A stretch of 64,000 nucleotides of DNA, from assembly GCA_030145245.1 (NCBI GenBank), contig JAQYWC010000052.1, positions 158,489 to 222,488 of the forward strand. The letters are read 5' to 3'. A program made the position numbers and the translations under genes. This document shows positions 35,657 through 47,644 of this stretch, in pieces. Each line of letters starts with the position of its first letter. Positions within the stretch are counted from its first letter, which is position 1. Source of the stretch: Desulfobacterium sp. (lineage in GTDB: Bacteria; Desulfobacterota; Desulfobacteria; Desulfobacterales; Desulfobacteraceae). The notes beneath the pieces are model-generated. The model had not been told where the DNA came from. It searched no databases and was given only the letters and a program-made list of their open reading frames with translations.

Positions 35657-38600
35657 ATGAAAACATTCGGTGACATCTTTGTTTTTGTCTGGCTGTCCAT
35701 GGCAGCCTTTGTTTTGGTCACTTTTTCATCGCCTGTCGCCTGCCAGGCCAGCCAATCCCTTGGGGTCACAAGAATTGTTCCCCAAGGTACGGATGTCCCC
35801 CAAAAGCGGCAAATCACCATTGAGTTCAACCAAAAGGTTGTGCCCCTTGGGCGGATGGAGAGGGACAATTCCGAGATTCCCGTCACCATTACCCCTCCCC
35901 TTGACGGCCAGTGGCGTTGGCTCACGCCTTCCACCCTAAGCCTGGAGCTTGATGGGGCAAACAGGCTGGAACCTGCCACCCGCTATACCCTGACCCTCCG
36001 GCCCGGCCTGGTTGCCGGGGATGGCGCCACCATGAAGCGTTCCCTTGTCCATTCCTTCACCACAAAGACCCCGAAAGTTCGCTATACAAATTTTTATACC
36101 TGGAATTCGCCTGGCACTCCGGTGATCAAGGTGGTGTTCAACCAGCCCGTTACAAAGGCTTCCGTTGGAAAGCATATTTTCATGGCATTGAAAAAGGCAC
36201 CCGGAAAGCGGGTCGGCCTTGAAGTCACCCGTATTCCCGATGACCTCGATCCTTCGATCAAGGTGGACAGCCCTGGCGGAAAGGACGAGGCACGGTCCAG
36301 ATGGCTTGTTTCTCCTGAAAAAGAGCTTCCCAATGATACACCGGTGGTCCTTAAAGTGGCGCCGGGACTCGTATCTGCCCTGGGACCGTTGCCTGGAATT
36401 TCCCGCAGAACACTGGTTGAGTTTGACACCTTTCCTGGGTTCAAGTTCCTGGGTCTTCAATGCTACATTAAAAAAGATAACGAATTAATCCTGGTCAGGG
36501 CCGATGTTCAACAGGATCAGGAGAGGCCTAAGCCCAATCCCCTCCGCTATATGGCGCTTGCCTTTTCTTCCCCGGTTACGGCGGACCAGGTAAGGAAGAC
36601 CCTGGGATTTAATCCAACCCTTGGAAGCGAGAGGACCGGCTATAATCCCTGGGCGAATTATTACTCTTACTCCTCCCTGGACATCCCCCATCAGCGGGGA
36701 CAGATCTACCAGGTTTACCTGCCTGAGCAGCTCAAGGCCTACACCCCCTACCGGATAAAGGAGACCGAGCTCAGGCTCAGGGACGCGTTCGGACGCAGGC
36801 TTGAAACGCCCATGGATTTTTCCTTTCATACGGATCACCGTGCCCCCGACTATAGCCTTTCCCATGACACGGCCGTGATCGAAGAGGGGGTTGACACCGA
36901 TGTTCCCCTGGTGGTCACCAACCTCGATGGGGTAAGAATCAACTACAAACGACTGACCGCAGACGGTAGCACCGGCAACCTTGAAGCCGTGACGCCGGTT
37001 CCAAAGGCAGAGGACGTTGCCTTCAAGATTCCCCTTGGGGTGAAAAAGATGCTGGCCAATGGGTCCGGCGCCGTGTACGGAACCATCACCACCCGGCCCA
37101 CGGTCAAGAAGTCGGACCGGCAAAAGACCTTTTTTGCCCAGGTTACTCCGTTCCAGATCCATGTCAAATCGGGCCATTTCAACACCCTGGTCTGGGTGGT
37201 GGATCTGAAAACGGGAAATCCCGTGGCCAATGCCGGCGTCATGCTTTACAAGGACGCCATCGACGGGTTGAACAGTGACCGGCCCGTGCTGGCAAGGGCC
37301 GTGACCGGGGAGGACGGAACCGCCCTTTTGCCTGGAAACGCAACCCTGGATCCCAAGCTTGAACTGTTTGGCTGGGGGTGGGAGAACAGCGACCAGCGGT
37401 TTTTTGTCAAGGTGGTGAAAAAGGATGATATGGCCCTGCTGCCCCTGGCGCCAAGGTTCCGCATCGACACCTACAGGGCCTCGGGCAGCAGTTTCTCCAC
37501 CAACCAGAACCAGCGCTACAGCCATATCCATGCCTGGGGCACCACGGCCCAGGGGGTCTACCGTGCCGGCGATACCATCCAGTACAAGATCTATGTCAGG
37601 GACCAGAGCAATGAAACCTTTGTGGAACCGCCAGGGAAGGCATATACCCTCAAGGTGATGGACCCCCTGGGAAAGCTTGTGCATGAGCAGAGCGGTATCG
37701 AACTCTCAGACTTCGGGGCCTTTGACGGGGAGTTCAAGGTGGCCAAAACCGGAAGCGTAGGGTGGTACTATTTTGAACTCTCATCGGATTTTACCGATAT
37801 GTCCTGGAATCCCCTGAGGGTGCTGGTGAGCGATTTTGTTCCGTCTCCCTTCAGGGTTGCAACCGAGCTTAATAGCCCTAATTTTAGTCCGGGATCCAGG
37901 GTTGAGGTCACCACCTCGGCCCGGCTCCATGCAGGCGGTCCCTATACCGATGCCTCAACCCGGATTTTTGCCCGGCTGGAACCGAGACGGTTTTCATCCT
38001 CCCATCCCCTGGTCAAGGATTTTATCTTTTGGGATGAAGACGATGAAGAGCAAGCCCGCACCATGTTCGAGACCCAGGCGAACCTGGATGACAAGGGCGA
38101 TCTTGTGAAAGCCTTTGATCTTGTTGAAAATGCCATCCCCTTTGGGCGGCTGGTTGTGGAGTCGGCTGTCCGGGACGACCGGGGCAAGTCCATCGCATCA
38201 ACGGCTTCGGCTGATTTTTTCGGTAGAAACAGGTTTGTGGGCCTGAGATCAGATCACTGGATCTACCACCAGGGGGAGGCGGCTGTTTTTCCCTTTGTTG
38301 TTGTGGATGAAAAAGGGGCGCCGGTCTCCGGGAACAAGGCCCTGTTTTCCGTTGAGCAGCTTAAGACAAAGGCCGCCAGGGTCAAGGGGGCGGGGAACGC
38401 CTATCTCACCCACTATGTGGACGAATGGGTGGAAGTTCACACGGCCTCTGCCGTGTCCGAAGATGCGCCCGGCACCATGTCGTTTGTCCCGGCTGAACCC
38501 GGCTCCTATCGCCTGATTGCCAGGATCAAGGACTCCCAGGGGCGGGACCACTTTTCTTCCATTTGGTTCTGGGTCGCGGGGAAGGGACGGGTGTTGTGGC

Positions 38601-41425
38601 ACGAACCCGAGGCAAACGTTTTGACCCTCATTCCTGAAAAAGAGAGCCTCCAGGTGGGGGATACGGCCCGTTATCTTGTGAAAAATCCCTTTCCCGGTGC
38701 AAAGGCCCTTGTTACCATCGAGCGCTACGGGGTGCTCAAGCATTGGGTTGCCACGCTTTCGGGAAGCACTCCGGTGATCGAGTTTCCCATTGAATCCGAT
38801 TTTGCGCCTGGATTTTTCTTTTCCATAAGCCTGCTCTCTCCCCGGGTGGCAAAACCCCTTGACGAGGAGGGTGTAGACCTGGGTAAGCCCCTTTCCCGCA
38901 TGGGTTATCATCGGGTCGAGGTAAAGGATTTATCACGGCAGATCAAGGTTGAGGTCTCTCCTGAAAAGGAGACGTACAAGCCGGGAGAACAGGTGAGGGT
39001 AGCCCTCAGGGCTGACCTTGGTACGGCCCGGAAGAGTGAGCCTGTGGAGCTTGCCGTTGCTGTGCTTGACGAGGCCGTATTCGACCTCATCCGCAAGGGC
39101 AGGGACCATTTTGATCCCCTAAAGGGATTCTACAGTGTTGATGGGCTGGATCTGGTCAATTATTCCCTCTTGAGCAAGCTTGTGGGTATCCAGAACTTTG
39201 CCAAGAAGGGAGCATCCCCGGGCGGGGACGGCGGGGCGGCCATCTCCATGCGATCGCTGTTCAAGTTTGTCAGCTATTGGAACCCGTCGGTTCAGACGGA
39301 TGAAAAGGGCAGGGCAGCCATCGAGTTTACCGTGCCGGACAACCTTACCGGATGGCGGGTGTTTGCCATGGCCGTGACCCCCACGGATCGTATGGGGCTG
39401 GGGGACCAGGGCTTTAAGGTCAACCGGCCGACCGAGGTCAGGCCCGTGATGCCCAATCAGGTGATGGAGGGGGATAGTTTCAGGGCCGGGTTCAGTGTGA
39501 TGAACAGAACCGACACGGAGCGGGTCATAACGGTCAAGGTGGGGGCCGAGGGCAGCCTTGATGGGCGTGTTTCCCCGGTCATTGAAAAGCTTACACTGGC
39601 ACCGTTCAAGCGGAAAACCGTCTTTTTTCCCGTTACCACCAGCGAAGCGGGGGAGGTGAGGTTCCAGGCAACGGCCAGGGATCATATGGACGGTGACGGC
39701 ATGGTGCACCGGGTCATTGTCAGGCCCCGAAAGGATCTTCAAACCGTGGCTTCCTATTCAAGCACGGTTGAGAGCCGTGTGAGCCAGACCCTGAAGATCC
39801 CAGGTGATATCCGGACCGACAGGGGGGCACTGGGGGTGGTTCTCTCCTCCTCTGCCCTGGGTAATCTCGAATCTTCTGTCCTGTATATGCGCGACTATCC
39901 CTACACCTGCTGGGAGCAGAAGCTCAGCAAGGCCATAGTGGCAGCGGGGGTTCCCGCTCTCAGGCCCTATCTTGACCCGGAGGTTTCCTGGGAGAAAAGC
40001 GACGCGGTGGTGACTGCCACCCTGGAACAGGCGGTCAATTTCCAGGCTCCCAACGGCGGCATGGCCTATTTCAGGGCTGAGGACCGTTATGTCAGCCCCT
40101 ATCTCTCCGCCTATACGGCCCTGGGTCTCCACTGGATCAAGGGGGCGGGGTATGCTGTGCCCGGGTCCGTGGAAACAAAGCTTTTCACTTATCTTGAAGG
40201 GTTTCTGAAACAGGATACGGTGCCGGGCTATTATTCAAGGGGAATGGTTGCAACGGTAAGGGCCGTGGCCCTTGCAGGACTTTCAGCCAACAACCGGGTT
40301 AAACCGGGAGATCTTGAGCGGTTGCGTCCCCATGTGGCGTCCATGAGCCTCTTTGGTCAGGCCATGTTCCTGCAGGCGGCCCTGGAAATCCCGGAAGGGG
40401 AGGTCATGGCCAGGGAGGTTGCAGCATCGATATTGGCCCGTTCAAATAGGACAGGGGGAAAGATCAGCTTTACCGAAGAGCTTGACTCGGGCTACTCAAG
40501 GCTGGCTGCAACCCCCATGCGGGCCAATGCCGCCATTCTTTCCGCCTTGACCCGGTTCGGTCAAACCCAAACCTCCCTGTCCCAGGAGATACCAACGGGG
40601 CTGGTGCGTTACATCACCCAGACCCGGGGTAGCCGGGACCATTGGGAAAACACCCAGGAGACGGTCTTTTCCATCAACGCCCTTATTGAGTATGCAAGGG
40701 TGTACGAAAGCCGGGAAACAGGCATGACAATAACGGCATTTGTTGACGGCACCGCCCTTGGCACCGCCAGGTTCCAGGGCAAGAAGCAGGAGAGCGTGAT
40801 CCTGTCCCGGGAGATCACACCTGTTGATCCCGGTAAGACCCTTCCCCTGGTGGTTGAAAAACAGGGGGATGGAAGGCTTTACTACAAGGCCACCATGAGC
40901 TATGTCCCTGAAAATCCCCCGAACAAGCGGATAAACGCAGGCATGGACATACGAAAAGAGGTGAGGGTCCAGCGAAACGGGAAATCCCTGCTCCTTGCCA
41001 ACCCCATGACCCTTAAGAGGGTGGACCTTGTGCGGGTGGACCTATTTATCTCCCTTGCCGCTCCACGGAACTTCGTGGTTGTGGAAGATCCTGTTCCCGG
41101 CGGGCTTGAGCCGGTGAACCGGGAGCTTGCAACCACCTCCCTTGCAGATGCAGACAGGGCAGAACCCACCGCCGCAGACAGCGGAAAGACGTGGCATGAA
41201 TTCAGTTCCGGAAGATGGAGCTTTTATCACAAAGAGCTGAAGCACGACGCTGTCAGGTTCTATTCGGACTGGCTGGCTCCGGGTAACTATCGCCTCTCCT
41301 ACACGGCCCAGGCCATCTGTGAAGGCAGGTTTGCCTGGCTGCCGGTACGGGCCCAGGAGATGTATGACATGGACGTGTTCGGCCAAGGTCTTGGGAACAG
41401 CCTTGTGGTGACGGATGACCAATAG
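35657..41425 (+). CDS. Bacterial alpha-2-macroglobulin (large, thioester-containing)
   Basis: A 1922-residue periplasmic protease trap. An N-terminal signal segment (about residues 7-32) is followed by macroglobulin-like beta domains, an A2M domain near FVSYWNPSVQTDEKGRAAIEFTVPDNLTGWRVFAMA, and the thioester motif CWEQ at residues 1418-1421 (YPYTCWEQ), so it is a thioester-competent member. The start of the mature chain (SSPVAC-QAS) is not a clean lipobox, so lipid anchoring is uncertain. The stop overlaps pbpC by 11 bases, the same pairing as E. coli yfhM-pbpC, where trap and wall repair are thought to act together after envelope damage. Confidence 0.93.
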   Translation: MKTFGDIFVFVWLSMAAFVLVTFSSPVACQASQSLGVTRIVPQGTDVPQKRQITIEFNQKVVPLGRMERDNSEIPVTITPPLDGQWRWLTPSTLSLELDGANRLEPATRYTLTLRPGLVAGDGATMKRSLVHSFTTKTPKVRYTNFYTWNSPGTPVIKVVFNQPVTKASVGKHIFMALKKAPGKRVGLEVTRIPDDLDPSIKVDSPGGKDEARSRWLVSPEKELPNDTPVVLKVAPGLVSALGPLPGISRRTLVEFDTFPGFKFLGLQCYIKKDNELILVRADVQQDQERPKPNPLRYMALAFSSPVTADQVRKTLGFNPTLGSERTGYNPWANYYSYSSLDIPHQRGQIYQVYLPEQLKAYTPYRIKETELRLRDAFGRRLETPMDFSFHTDHRAPDYSLSHDTAVIEEGVDTDVPLVVTNLDGVRINYKRLTADGSTGNLEAVTPVPKAEDVAFKIPLGVKKMLANGSGAVYGTITTRPTVKKSDRQKTFFAQVTPFQIHVKSGHFNTLVWVVDLKTGNPVANAGVMLYKDAIDGLNSDRPVLARAVTGEDGTALLPGNATLDPKLELFGWGWENSDQRFFVKVVKKDDMALLPLAPRFRIDTYRASGSSFSTNQNQRYSHIHAWGTTAQGVYRAGDTIQYKIYVRDQSNETFVEPPGKAYTLKVMDPLGKLVHEQSGIELSDFGAFDGEFKVAKTGSVGWYYFELSSDFTDMSWNPLRVLVSDFVPSPFRVATELNSPNFSPGSRVEVTTSARLHAGGPYTDASTRIFARLEPRRFSSSHPLVKDFIFWDEDDEEQARTMFETQANLDDKGDLVKAFDLVENAIPFGRLVVESAVRDDRGKSIASTASADFFGRNRFVGLRSDHWIYHQGEAAVFPFVVVDEKGAPVSGNKALFSVEQLKTKAARVKGAGNAYLTHYVDEWVEVHTASAVSEDAPGTMSFVPAEPGSYRLIARIKDSQGRDHFSSIWFWVAGKGRVLWHEPEANVLTLIPEKESLQVGDTARYLVKNPFPGAKALVTIERYGVLKHWVATLSGSTPVIEFPIESDFAPGFFFSISLLSPRVAKPLDEEGVDLGKPLSRMGYHRVEVKDLSRQIKVEVSPEKETYKPGEQVRVALRADLGTARKSEPVELAVAVLDEAVFDLIRKGRDHFDPLKGFYSVDGLDLVNYSLLSKLVGIQNFAKKGASPGGDGGAAISMRSLFKFVSYWNPSVQTDEKGRAAIEFTVPDNLTGWRVFAMAVTPTDRMGLGDQGFKVNRPTEVRPVMPNQVMEGDSFRAGFSVMNRTDTERVITVKVGAEGSLDGRVSPVIEKLTLAPFKRKTVFFPVTTSEAGEVRFQATARDHMDGDGMVHRVIVRPRKDLQTVASYSSTVESRVSQTLKIPGDIRTDRGALGVVLSSSALGNLESSVLYMRDYPYTCWEQKLSKAIVAAGVPALRPYLDPEVSWEKSDAVVTATLEQAVNFQAPNGGMAYFRAEDRYVSPYLSAYTALGLHWIKGAGYAVPGSVETKLFTYLEGFLKQDTVPGYYSRGMVATVRAVALAGLSANNRVKPGDLERLRPHVASMSLFGQAMFLQAALEIPEGEVMAREVAASILARSNRTGGKISFTEELDSGYSRLAATPMRANAAILSALTRFGQTQTSLSQEIPTGLVRYITQTRGSRDHWENTQETVFSINALIEYARVYESRETGMTITAFVDGTALGTARFQGKKQESVILSREITPVDPGKTLPLVVEKQGDGRLYYKATMSYVPENPPNKRINAGMDIRKEVRVQRNGKSLLLANPMTLKRVDLVRVDLFISLAAPRNFVVVEDPVPGGLEPVNRELATTSLADADRAEPTAADSGKTWHEFSSGRWSFYHKELKHDAVRFYSDWLAPGNYRLSYTAQAICEGRFAWLPVRAQEMYDMDVFGQGLGNSLVVTDDQ

Positions 41426-43610
41426 GATGAAACAGTGGTCAATGGTGCGCCGGTTTTTATGCGTTTTTATGCTGGTGGGGATTCTGGGTGCCGGGGGGCT
41501 GGTTCTTAAAACCTGTCACGACATGATCCCCATGCCAGCCTCTCTTGCAGGGCTTTCCCGGGAGGTGAAGAAGCCAAGGCTTGTTGACAGGTTTGGCAAT
41601 GTTCTTACCGTCACCTACACCAACCCGTGGAACCCGTCCCCACTCAGCCTCCACGACATGCCGGAGCGGCTCAGGCAGCTCTTTATTTTTTCAGAGGACC
41701 GGCGGTTTTTTGACCACCACGGGGTGGACTGGATGGCAAGGATGCACGCTGTCTGGCAAAACATAAGAGCACTTGGGGCGGTCCGGGGGGCAAGCACGGT
41801 CACGGAGCAGGTGGTGCGCATGATCCACCCCAGGAAGCGGACGGTCTGGTCCAGGTGGCTTGAAGGGTTTGAGGCCCTGGCCCTTGAACAAACAGACACA
41901 AAGCAGGCGATCCTGGAGTTCTACCTCAACCAGGTGCCCTATGCTGCCAACAGGCGGGGGATTGCCCAGGCCGCCTCCTTTTATTTCAACCGGTCCCTTG
42001 CCACCCTGAACCTGAAGGAGATGATGGCCCTTGTGGTGCTGGTGAGGGCTCCCTCCTATTACGATCTTCGTAGCAACCCCGGTACCATAAAGCCTGCCCT
42101 TAACCGGTTTGCAGATGCCCTTTTCCGGGAAGATCAGATCTCAGGGGGCGAAATGTCCAGGGTAAAGGAAAGTAATTTTTACCTTGAAAAACCCTCCCTT
42201 GCAATCGATGCTGGTCATTTCGCAAGATTTGTTTTCTCCTCCGCGGACCGTTCTAGCCCTTTAAAGGAGATCGGCACCACCCTTGACGGACCCCTCCAGA
42301 ACCAGGCCAAAAAAATTATGGAGGCAGGCCTTGTTGATCTTCGCAACAAACATGTGACCAACGGCGCCTGCCTCGTGGTTGACCACCGCACAGGAGAGAT
42401 CCTTGCCTGGGTATCTGTCGACAACAACGACGGCGGCAACAACGCTTCAACAAGCCGCATCAATGCCGTACTGGTGCCCCGGCAGCCGGGATCCTCGTTA
42501 AAGCCCTTTTTGTACGCCCTTGCGCTTTCAAGGGGATGGACCGCCGCCACCCTGATCGACGATACCCCGTTGACAAATCCGGTGGGAAGGGGGCTTCACA
42601 CCTACCACAACTACAGCAGACGTTATTACGGCCAGGTGACCCTGCGGCAGGCCCTTGGAAATTCCCTGAACATTCCTGCTGTCAGGGCCATACGCTTCAC
42701 CGGGGTTGAGACCTTCCTTGCCACCTTAGAGCGGGTTGGAATCACAAGCCTTGACCAGCACCCTGATTTCTACGGGGACGGCCTTGCCCTGGGAAATGGC
42801 GAAATCACCCTTTATGAACTGGTCGGGGCCTACAACACCCTTGCCAACAGGGGCGTCTTTTCTAAGTTGTCATGGGACGGCAATGCTCCGTTCCTGGCGG
42901 AAAAAAAGAGGGTCTTCTCTCCTGAGATCGCCTCGATCATCGCAAGCATACTCTCAGACCCGGAGGCCAGGGCACTTGAGTTCGGCAGGGGAACCCTGCT
43001 CAATTTTCCGGTTCAGACTGCGGTGAAGACCGGTACTTCCAGCGACTATCGGGATGCCTGGGCCGTGGGGTTCAACCATGCCTATACCATTGGTGCCTGG
43101 ATGGGAAATCTTGACGGCAGGCCCATGGACGGCGTCACCGGTTCCACAGGCCCTGGTATGGTCCTGAGATCCCTCTTTTCCCGTCTGAACGAAGCTGGGG
43201 AAACATCCCCGCTCTTCCTCAGCCCAAGGCTTGTTAAAAGAGCGGTCCATGCTCCCCAGGGAAAAGCCGGTACACGGATCGAGGAGTGGTTTGTTCCGGG
43301 AACCGAGCCCGATGATGAGGTCTATATGGAAAAAAAGGAGCGGGTTGGTTTTCTGAAGCCCGTGAACGGCCTTGAGATGGCCATGGACCCGAGGATACCG
43401 GATCCGGACGAGGTGTTTGAGTTTGTCATCCTGGGGGCAAATCCTTCAGAGGGGGTTGAATGGGTCCTGGACGGCAAAAGCCTCGGCAATACCCGGGGTG
43501 GGCGCTTTCTTTGGCAGCTTCAGCCGGGAGACCACGTTCTGTCTGCCACCATCCACAAAAACGACGGCCCGGCAATCCGCGACAGGGTAACTTTCAAGGT
43601 AAAGGGGTAA
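41415..43610 (+). CDS. pbpC: Penicillin-binding protein 1C
   Basis: Bifunctional peptidoglycan synthase, inner membrane. 731 residues: an N-terminal anchor helix (about 12-28), glycosyltransferase domain with FIFSEDRRFFDHHGVDWMA and GASTVTEQVVRMIHP, transpeptidase with the active Ser in RQPGSSLKPFLYALALS, SLN-type NSLN and KTGTSSDYRDAWAVGF, and a C-terminal BiPBP_C beta domain. It overlaps the alpha-2-macroglobulin gene and is clearly coupled to it. Confidence 0.95.
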   Translation: MTNRMKQWSMVRRFLCVFMLVGILGAGGLVLKTCHDMIPMPASLAGLSREVKKPRLVDRFGNVLTVTYTNPWNPSPLSLHDMPERLRQLFIFSEDRRFFDHHGVDWMARMHAVWQNIRALGAVRGASTVTEQVVRMIHPRKRTVWSRWLEGFEALALEQTDTKQAILEFYLNQVPYAANRRGIAQAASFYFNRSLATLNLKEMMALVVLVRAPSYYDLRSNPGTIKPALNRFADALFREDQISGGEMSRVKESNFYLEKPSLAIDAGHFARFVFSSADRSSPLKEIGTTLDGPLQNQAKKIMEAGLVDLRNKHVTNGACLVVDHRTGEILAWVSVDNNDGGNNASTSRINAVLVPRQPGSSLKPFLYALALSRGWTAATLIDDTPLTNPVGRGLHTYHNYSRRYYGQVTLRQALGNSLNIPAVRAIRFTGVETFLATLERVGITSLDQHPDFYGDGLALGNGEITLYELVGAYNTLANRGVFSKLSWDGNAPFLAEKKRVFSPEIASIIASILSDPEARALEFGRGTLLNFPVQTAVKTGTSSDYRDAWAVGFNHAYTIGAWMGNLDGRPMDGVTGSTGPGMVLRSLFSRLNEAGETSPLFLSPRLVKRAVHAPQGKAGTRIEEWFVPGTEPDDEVYMEKKERVGFLKPVNGLEMAMDPRIPDPDEVFEFVILGANPSEGVEWVLDGKSLGNTRGGRFLWQLQPGDHVLSATIHKNDGPAIRDRVTFKVKG

Positions 43611-43678
43611 GGCCTGGCCCATTGTCGTTTTTAAGTCGTCTGGTTTTTCCTGACTAGTCCCTTGGGAATTTCAACTCT

Positions 43679-44434
43679 TCACAACACAAACACCCATCGA
43701 TTTGGATCGGACAGGTCTTTTCGGAACTTGTAACCCCCAATTCCAAAGGATTGAATTGCCATGGGGTCTTGGGGCATTGTTCGGATGATCTCTCTCAGGA
43801 ACAGCCCCCTGGCCTGTTTGGAGCGAACCGGGACGGTTTTCAGGCCTCCCTCCTTTTGTTCAAAAAAATCCAGGGTGATGACCCTGTCTTTCAGGGGACC
43901 CGTGGTTAACAGGCGGTCATATTCCCGGGACGCCAGGCTGAGGATCGGTTCATCTTCACCCAGGAGGTTTTCAAACCATTGGGTGACCGGTTTTTTCCAG
44001 AAAACTCCCAGGGAGGTCTTGCCGTCATGCTTCAGGGGGGTGTTCATATCGAGCCGGTGGGGGACGATGCCGTCAAAGGGCCTTAGCGCCCCGTAAAGAG
44101 CCGAAAGAATGATTAGGTTCTCCTGGGCGAACATGAGCTCTTCCCGGCCGAACCCATTGGGGTCCAGGGCCTTGAATACCGTTCCCTTAAAAGCCAACAG
44201 GGCCGGCATGGGCTGGGCCTCCTTGAATCGGAAGATCTGCTCCCTGGTTTTTGTGACGATGGCGTCGCTGGTTTTAAACAGGGCCTTGAGATTTTCGGGC
44301 GGGATATCCTTGAGTGAACGGATCAGGCGCTCTGCCTCCTGGTGAAAGACCGGGCGGTCAACCTCAAAATCAAATACGGGATTCCCTGTGTCCGGTTGAG
44401 CCATGGTTTTGGCAGGGGAGATGATGATCTTCAT
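43679..44434 (-). CDS. yaaA: YaaA/DUF328 family peroxide-stress protein
   Basis: 251 residues beginning MKIIISPAKTM, the hallmark of the family, with VFKALDPNGFGREELMFAQENLIILSALYGALRPFD and a conserved YDRLL/ FGIGGYKF tail. In E. coli the protein lowers free iron and limits Fenton damage under peroxide stress. It converges with pbpC and its own promoter region lies upstream at 44435-44560. Confidence 0.92.
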   Translation of the reverse strand: MKIIISPAKTMAQPDTGNPVFDFEVDRPVFHQEAERLIRSLKDIPPENLKALFKTSDAIVTKTREQIFRFKEAQPMPALLAFKGTVFKALDPNGFGREELMFAQENLIILSALYGALRPFDGIVPHRLDMNTPLKHDGKTSLGVFWKKPVTQWFENLLGEDEPILSLASREYDRLLTTGPLKDRVITLDFFEQKEGGLKTVPVRSKQARGLFLREIIRTMPQDPMAIQSFGIGGYKFRKDLSDPNRWVFVL

Positions 44435-44551
44435 GGTATTAACTCCACACGTTCCTTTTTATCTGTGTTCCAATTCTAAATTGTCAGCCTAACCCATAGC
44501 ACAGCCCGAGTCAACCTGCAGGCATGGGGATGAATTGGCGTGAATTACAAA

Positions 44552-44579
44552 TTGACATTCCAATCAGTTGCAGTATTCT
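44552..44579 (+). promoter_or_regulatory. Candidate sigma-70 promoter for the outer-membrane protein gene
   Basis: TTGACA (44552-44557) and TATTCT (44574-44579) are 16 bp apart in the roughly 340-base gap between yaaA and the 44774 gene. The gap holds no other gene that I can see. The -10 box is weak. Confidence 0.4.
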
Positions 44580-44773
44580 TCGTTTATATGGAATGCATAA
44601 TTAACAACGCTTGCAATTAAATCTACTTCATACCGCTCTCTCTTGTTTTTGCCCGGAATACAGAGCCGATATCTGAAAGACTCTAAAAAAAAGCACCAGG
44701 TTTCGTCATTCAAGTCCCCAAAGTCGGGGATATCAAAACGCCAGTCGATTCAAAATATTTGGGGGTTGGAAAT

Positions 44774-45415
44774 ATGACAGATCTAATCCAGCGAATAGTA
44801 GGACCTTTTTTATATCTTCAACTTGTTTTTTGGGGGACGTGCCCTTTTAATCCTCTGTTTGCCAAGGATCTTGACCGCTGGACCCTGGGAGTAGGGGTTG
44901 CGGTTATTTCAGACAATAATGCCATGGAGGCAGTCGTGGGGGAATTCGATGTGACTGATGGGGACTCAGGCGGGTGGATATATAATATCAATTTGGGCTA
45001 TCTCATCAAGGAACTTCGTTTTTCAACGGCTTCAAACACCTACACCCCACGCCTTGAAATTGTTTCGTCCCTGGGGATTGTGGATGAAAAAAGCTCAGAC
45101 TTCTTTTACAATTTAAATAGTGCAATTGCTGCCCGCTGGGTTGATTTTCCCTGGAATCGTTTTCTTCTTACGACCATAATGACAGGTGTCGGGCTGAACT
45201 ATTCTGAAAAAATATTTAAACTTGATGCTGAAAAGCATCCCAATGAGTCCCGGTCTCACCTGAAATTTTTCTGGCCTGTTGAGTTGACCTTTGCAATCCC
45301 TGGATTTGAGAACCATGCTTTGGTTCTTTTTAACCACCATATTTCAGGCGGCCACATCATGGATTACGGCGGTATTGATAGTTTTGGGGTCGGGTATCGA
45401 TATCTGTTGCATTAA
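44774..45415 (+). CDS. Outer-membrane beta-barrel, possibly PagL-like lipid A 3-O-deacylase
   Basis: 213 residues from ATG 44774 (a TTG at 44759 is less likely). Signal peptide to about LFA-KDLDRW, then alternating amphipathic strands ending in an aromatic (GVGYRYLLH), as for an outer-membrane barrel. The near-C-terminal FNHHISGGHIMDYGGIDSFGVGYRY resembles the PagL active site, in which His and Ser sit two apart (HxS) followed by an acidic residue before a glycine-rich final strand. Here the acidic position is Asp. Function is therefore a suggestion; it could be an acyloxyacyl-hydrolase-like relative. Confidence 0.6.
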   Translation: MTDLIQRIVGPFLYLQLVFWGTCPFNPLFAKDLDRWTLGVGVAVISDNNAMEAVVGEFDVTDGDSGGWIYNINLGYLIKELRFSTASNTYTPRLEIVSSLGIVDEKSSDFFYNLNSAIAARWVDFPWNRFLLTTIMTGVGLNYSEKIFKLDAEKHPNESRSHLKFFWPVELTFAIPGFENHALVLFNHHISGGHIMDYGGIDSFGVGYRYLLH

Positions 45416-45492
45416 GAGGACCCGTAATCTTATGGTGTCCCCAAAACAAAAAAGGCCCTCAGCAAAAACGCTGAAAGCCTTGATTTTAAAAG

Positions 45493-45569
45493 TGGTGCGC
45501 CTGGCAGGATTCGAACCTGCGACCCCCTGATTCGTAGTCAGGTACTCTATCCAACTGAGCTACAGGCGC
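45493..45569 (-). tRNA. tRNA-Arg (anticodon ACG)
   Basis: The minus strand gives a complete cloverleaf. Acceptor GCGCCTG/CAGGCGC, discriminator A and encoded CCA, D arm AGCTCAGTTGGATAGAGT, anticodon stem CCTGA/TCAGG with loop CTACGAA, T arm GGTTCGAATCC. The ACG anticodon must be deaminated at A34 to inosine by TadA, whose gene is the next one to the right. Confidence 0.96.
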
Positions 45570-45648
45570 CCAAAAACTTGAGAATAGTACAGCTGTTGAT
45601 TTAAAATGTCAATTAAAAAATGAAATTAATTGACCTCAAGGCCAAAAC

Positions 45649-47411
<1,763 letters not shown>

Positions 47412-47450
47412 CATTAGCGTAAAAAAGATCTATTAACCTTCCTCAGCTGT

Positions 47451-47527
47451 CGGGATGTGGCTCAGTCTGGTAGAGCACAGCGTTCGGGACGCTGGGGTCG
47501 GAGGTTCGAATCCTCTCATCCCGACCA
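47451..47527 (+). tRNA. tRNA-Pro (anticodon CGG)
   Basis: A complete cloverleaf: CGGGATG acceptor with CATCCCG, D arm GGCTCAGTCTGGTAGAGCAC, anticodon stem CAGCG/CGCTG enclosing TTCGGGA (anticodon CGG), T arm GGTTCGAATCC, and encoded CCA. It lies 40 bases after purA. The tRNA 3' end is a common integrase target, and an integrase remnant lies 120 bases downstream. Confidence 0.96.
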
Positions 47528-47570
47528 GTTAAATTAATAGGTTACAAAGATTTTAGATCCCGCATATAGG

Positions 47571-47606
47571 AGGCACAGGAGTTAAATTGACTCCTGTGCC
47601 TCTTTT
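47571..47606 (+). terminator. Terminator after tRNA-Pro
   Basis: AGGCACAGGAGT (47571-47582) pairs perfectly with ACTCCTGTGCCT (47590-47601) around TAAATTG, followed by CTTTTAG. The AGGAGT-N7-ACTCCT core recurs in the hairpin at 49837-49865. Confidence 0.8.
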
Positions 47607-47644
47607 AGTTTTTAGGGGCCATTTTTCAGCCAGGGCGACTCTCT

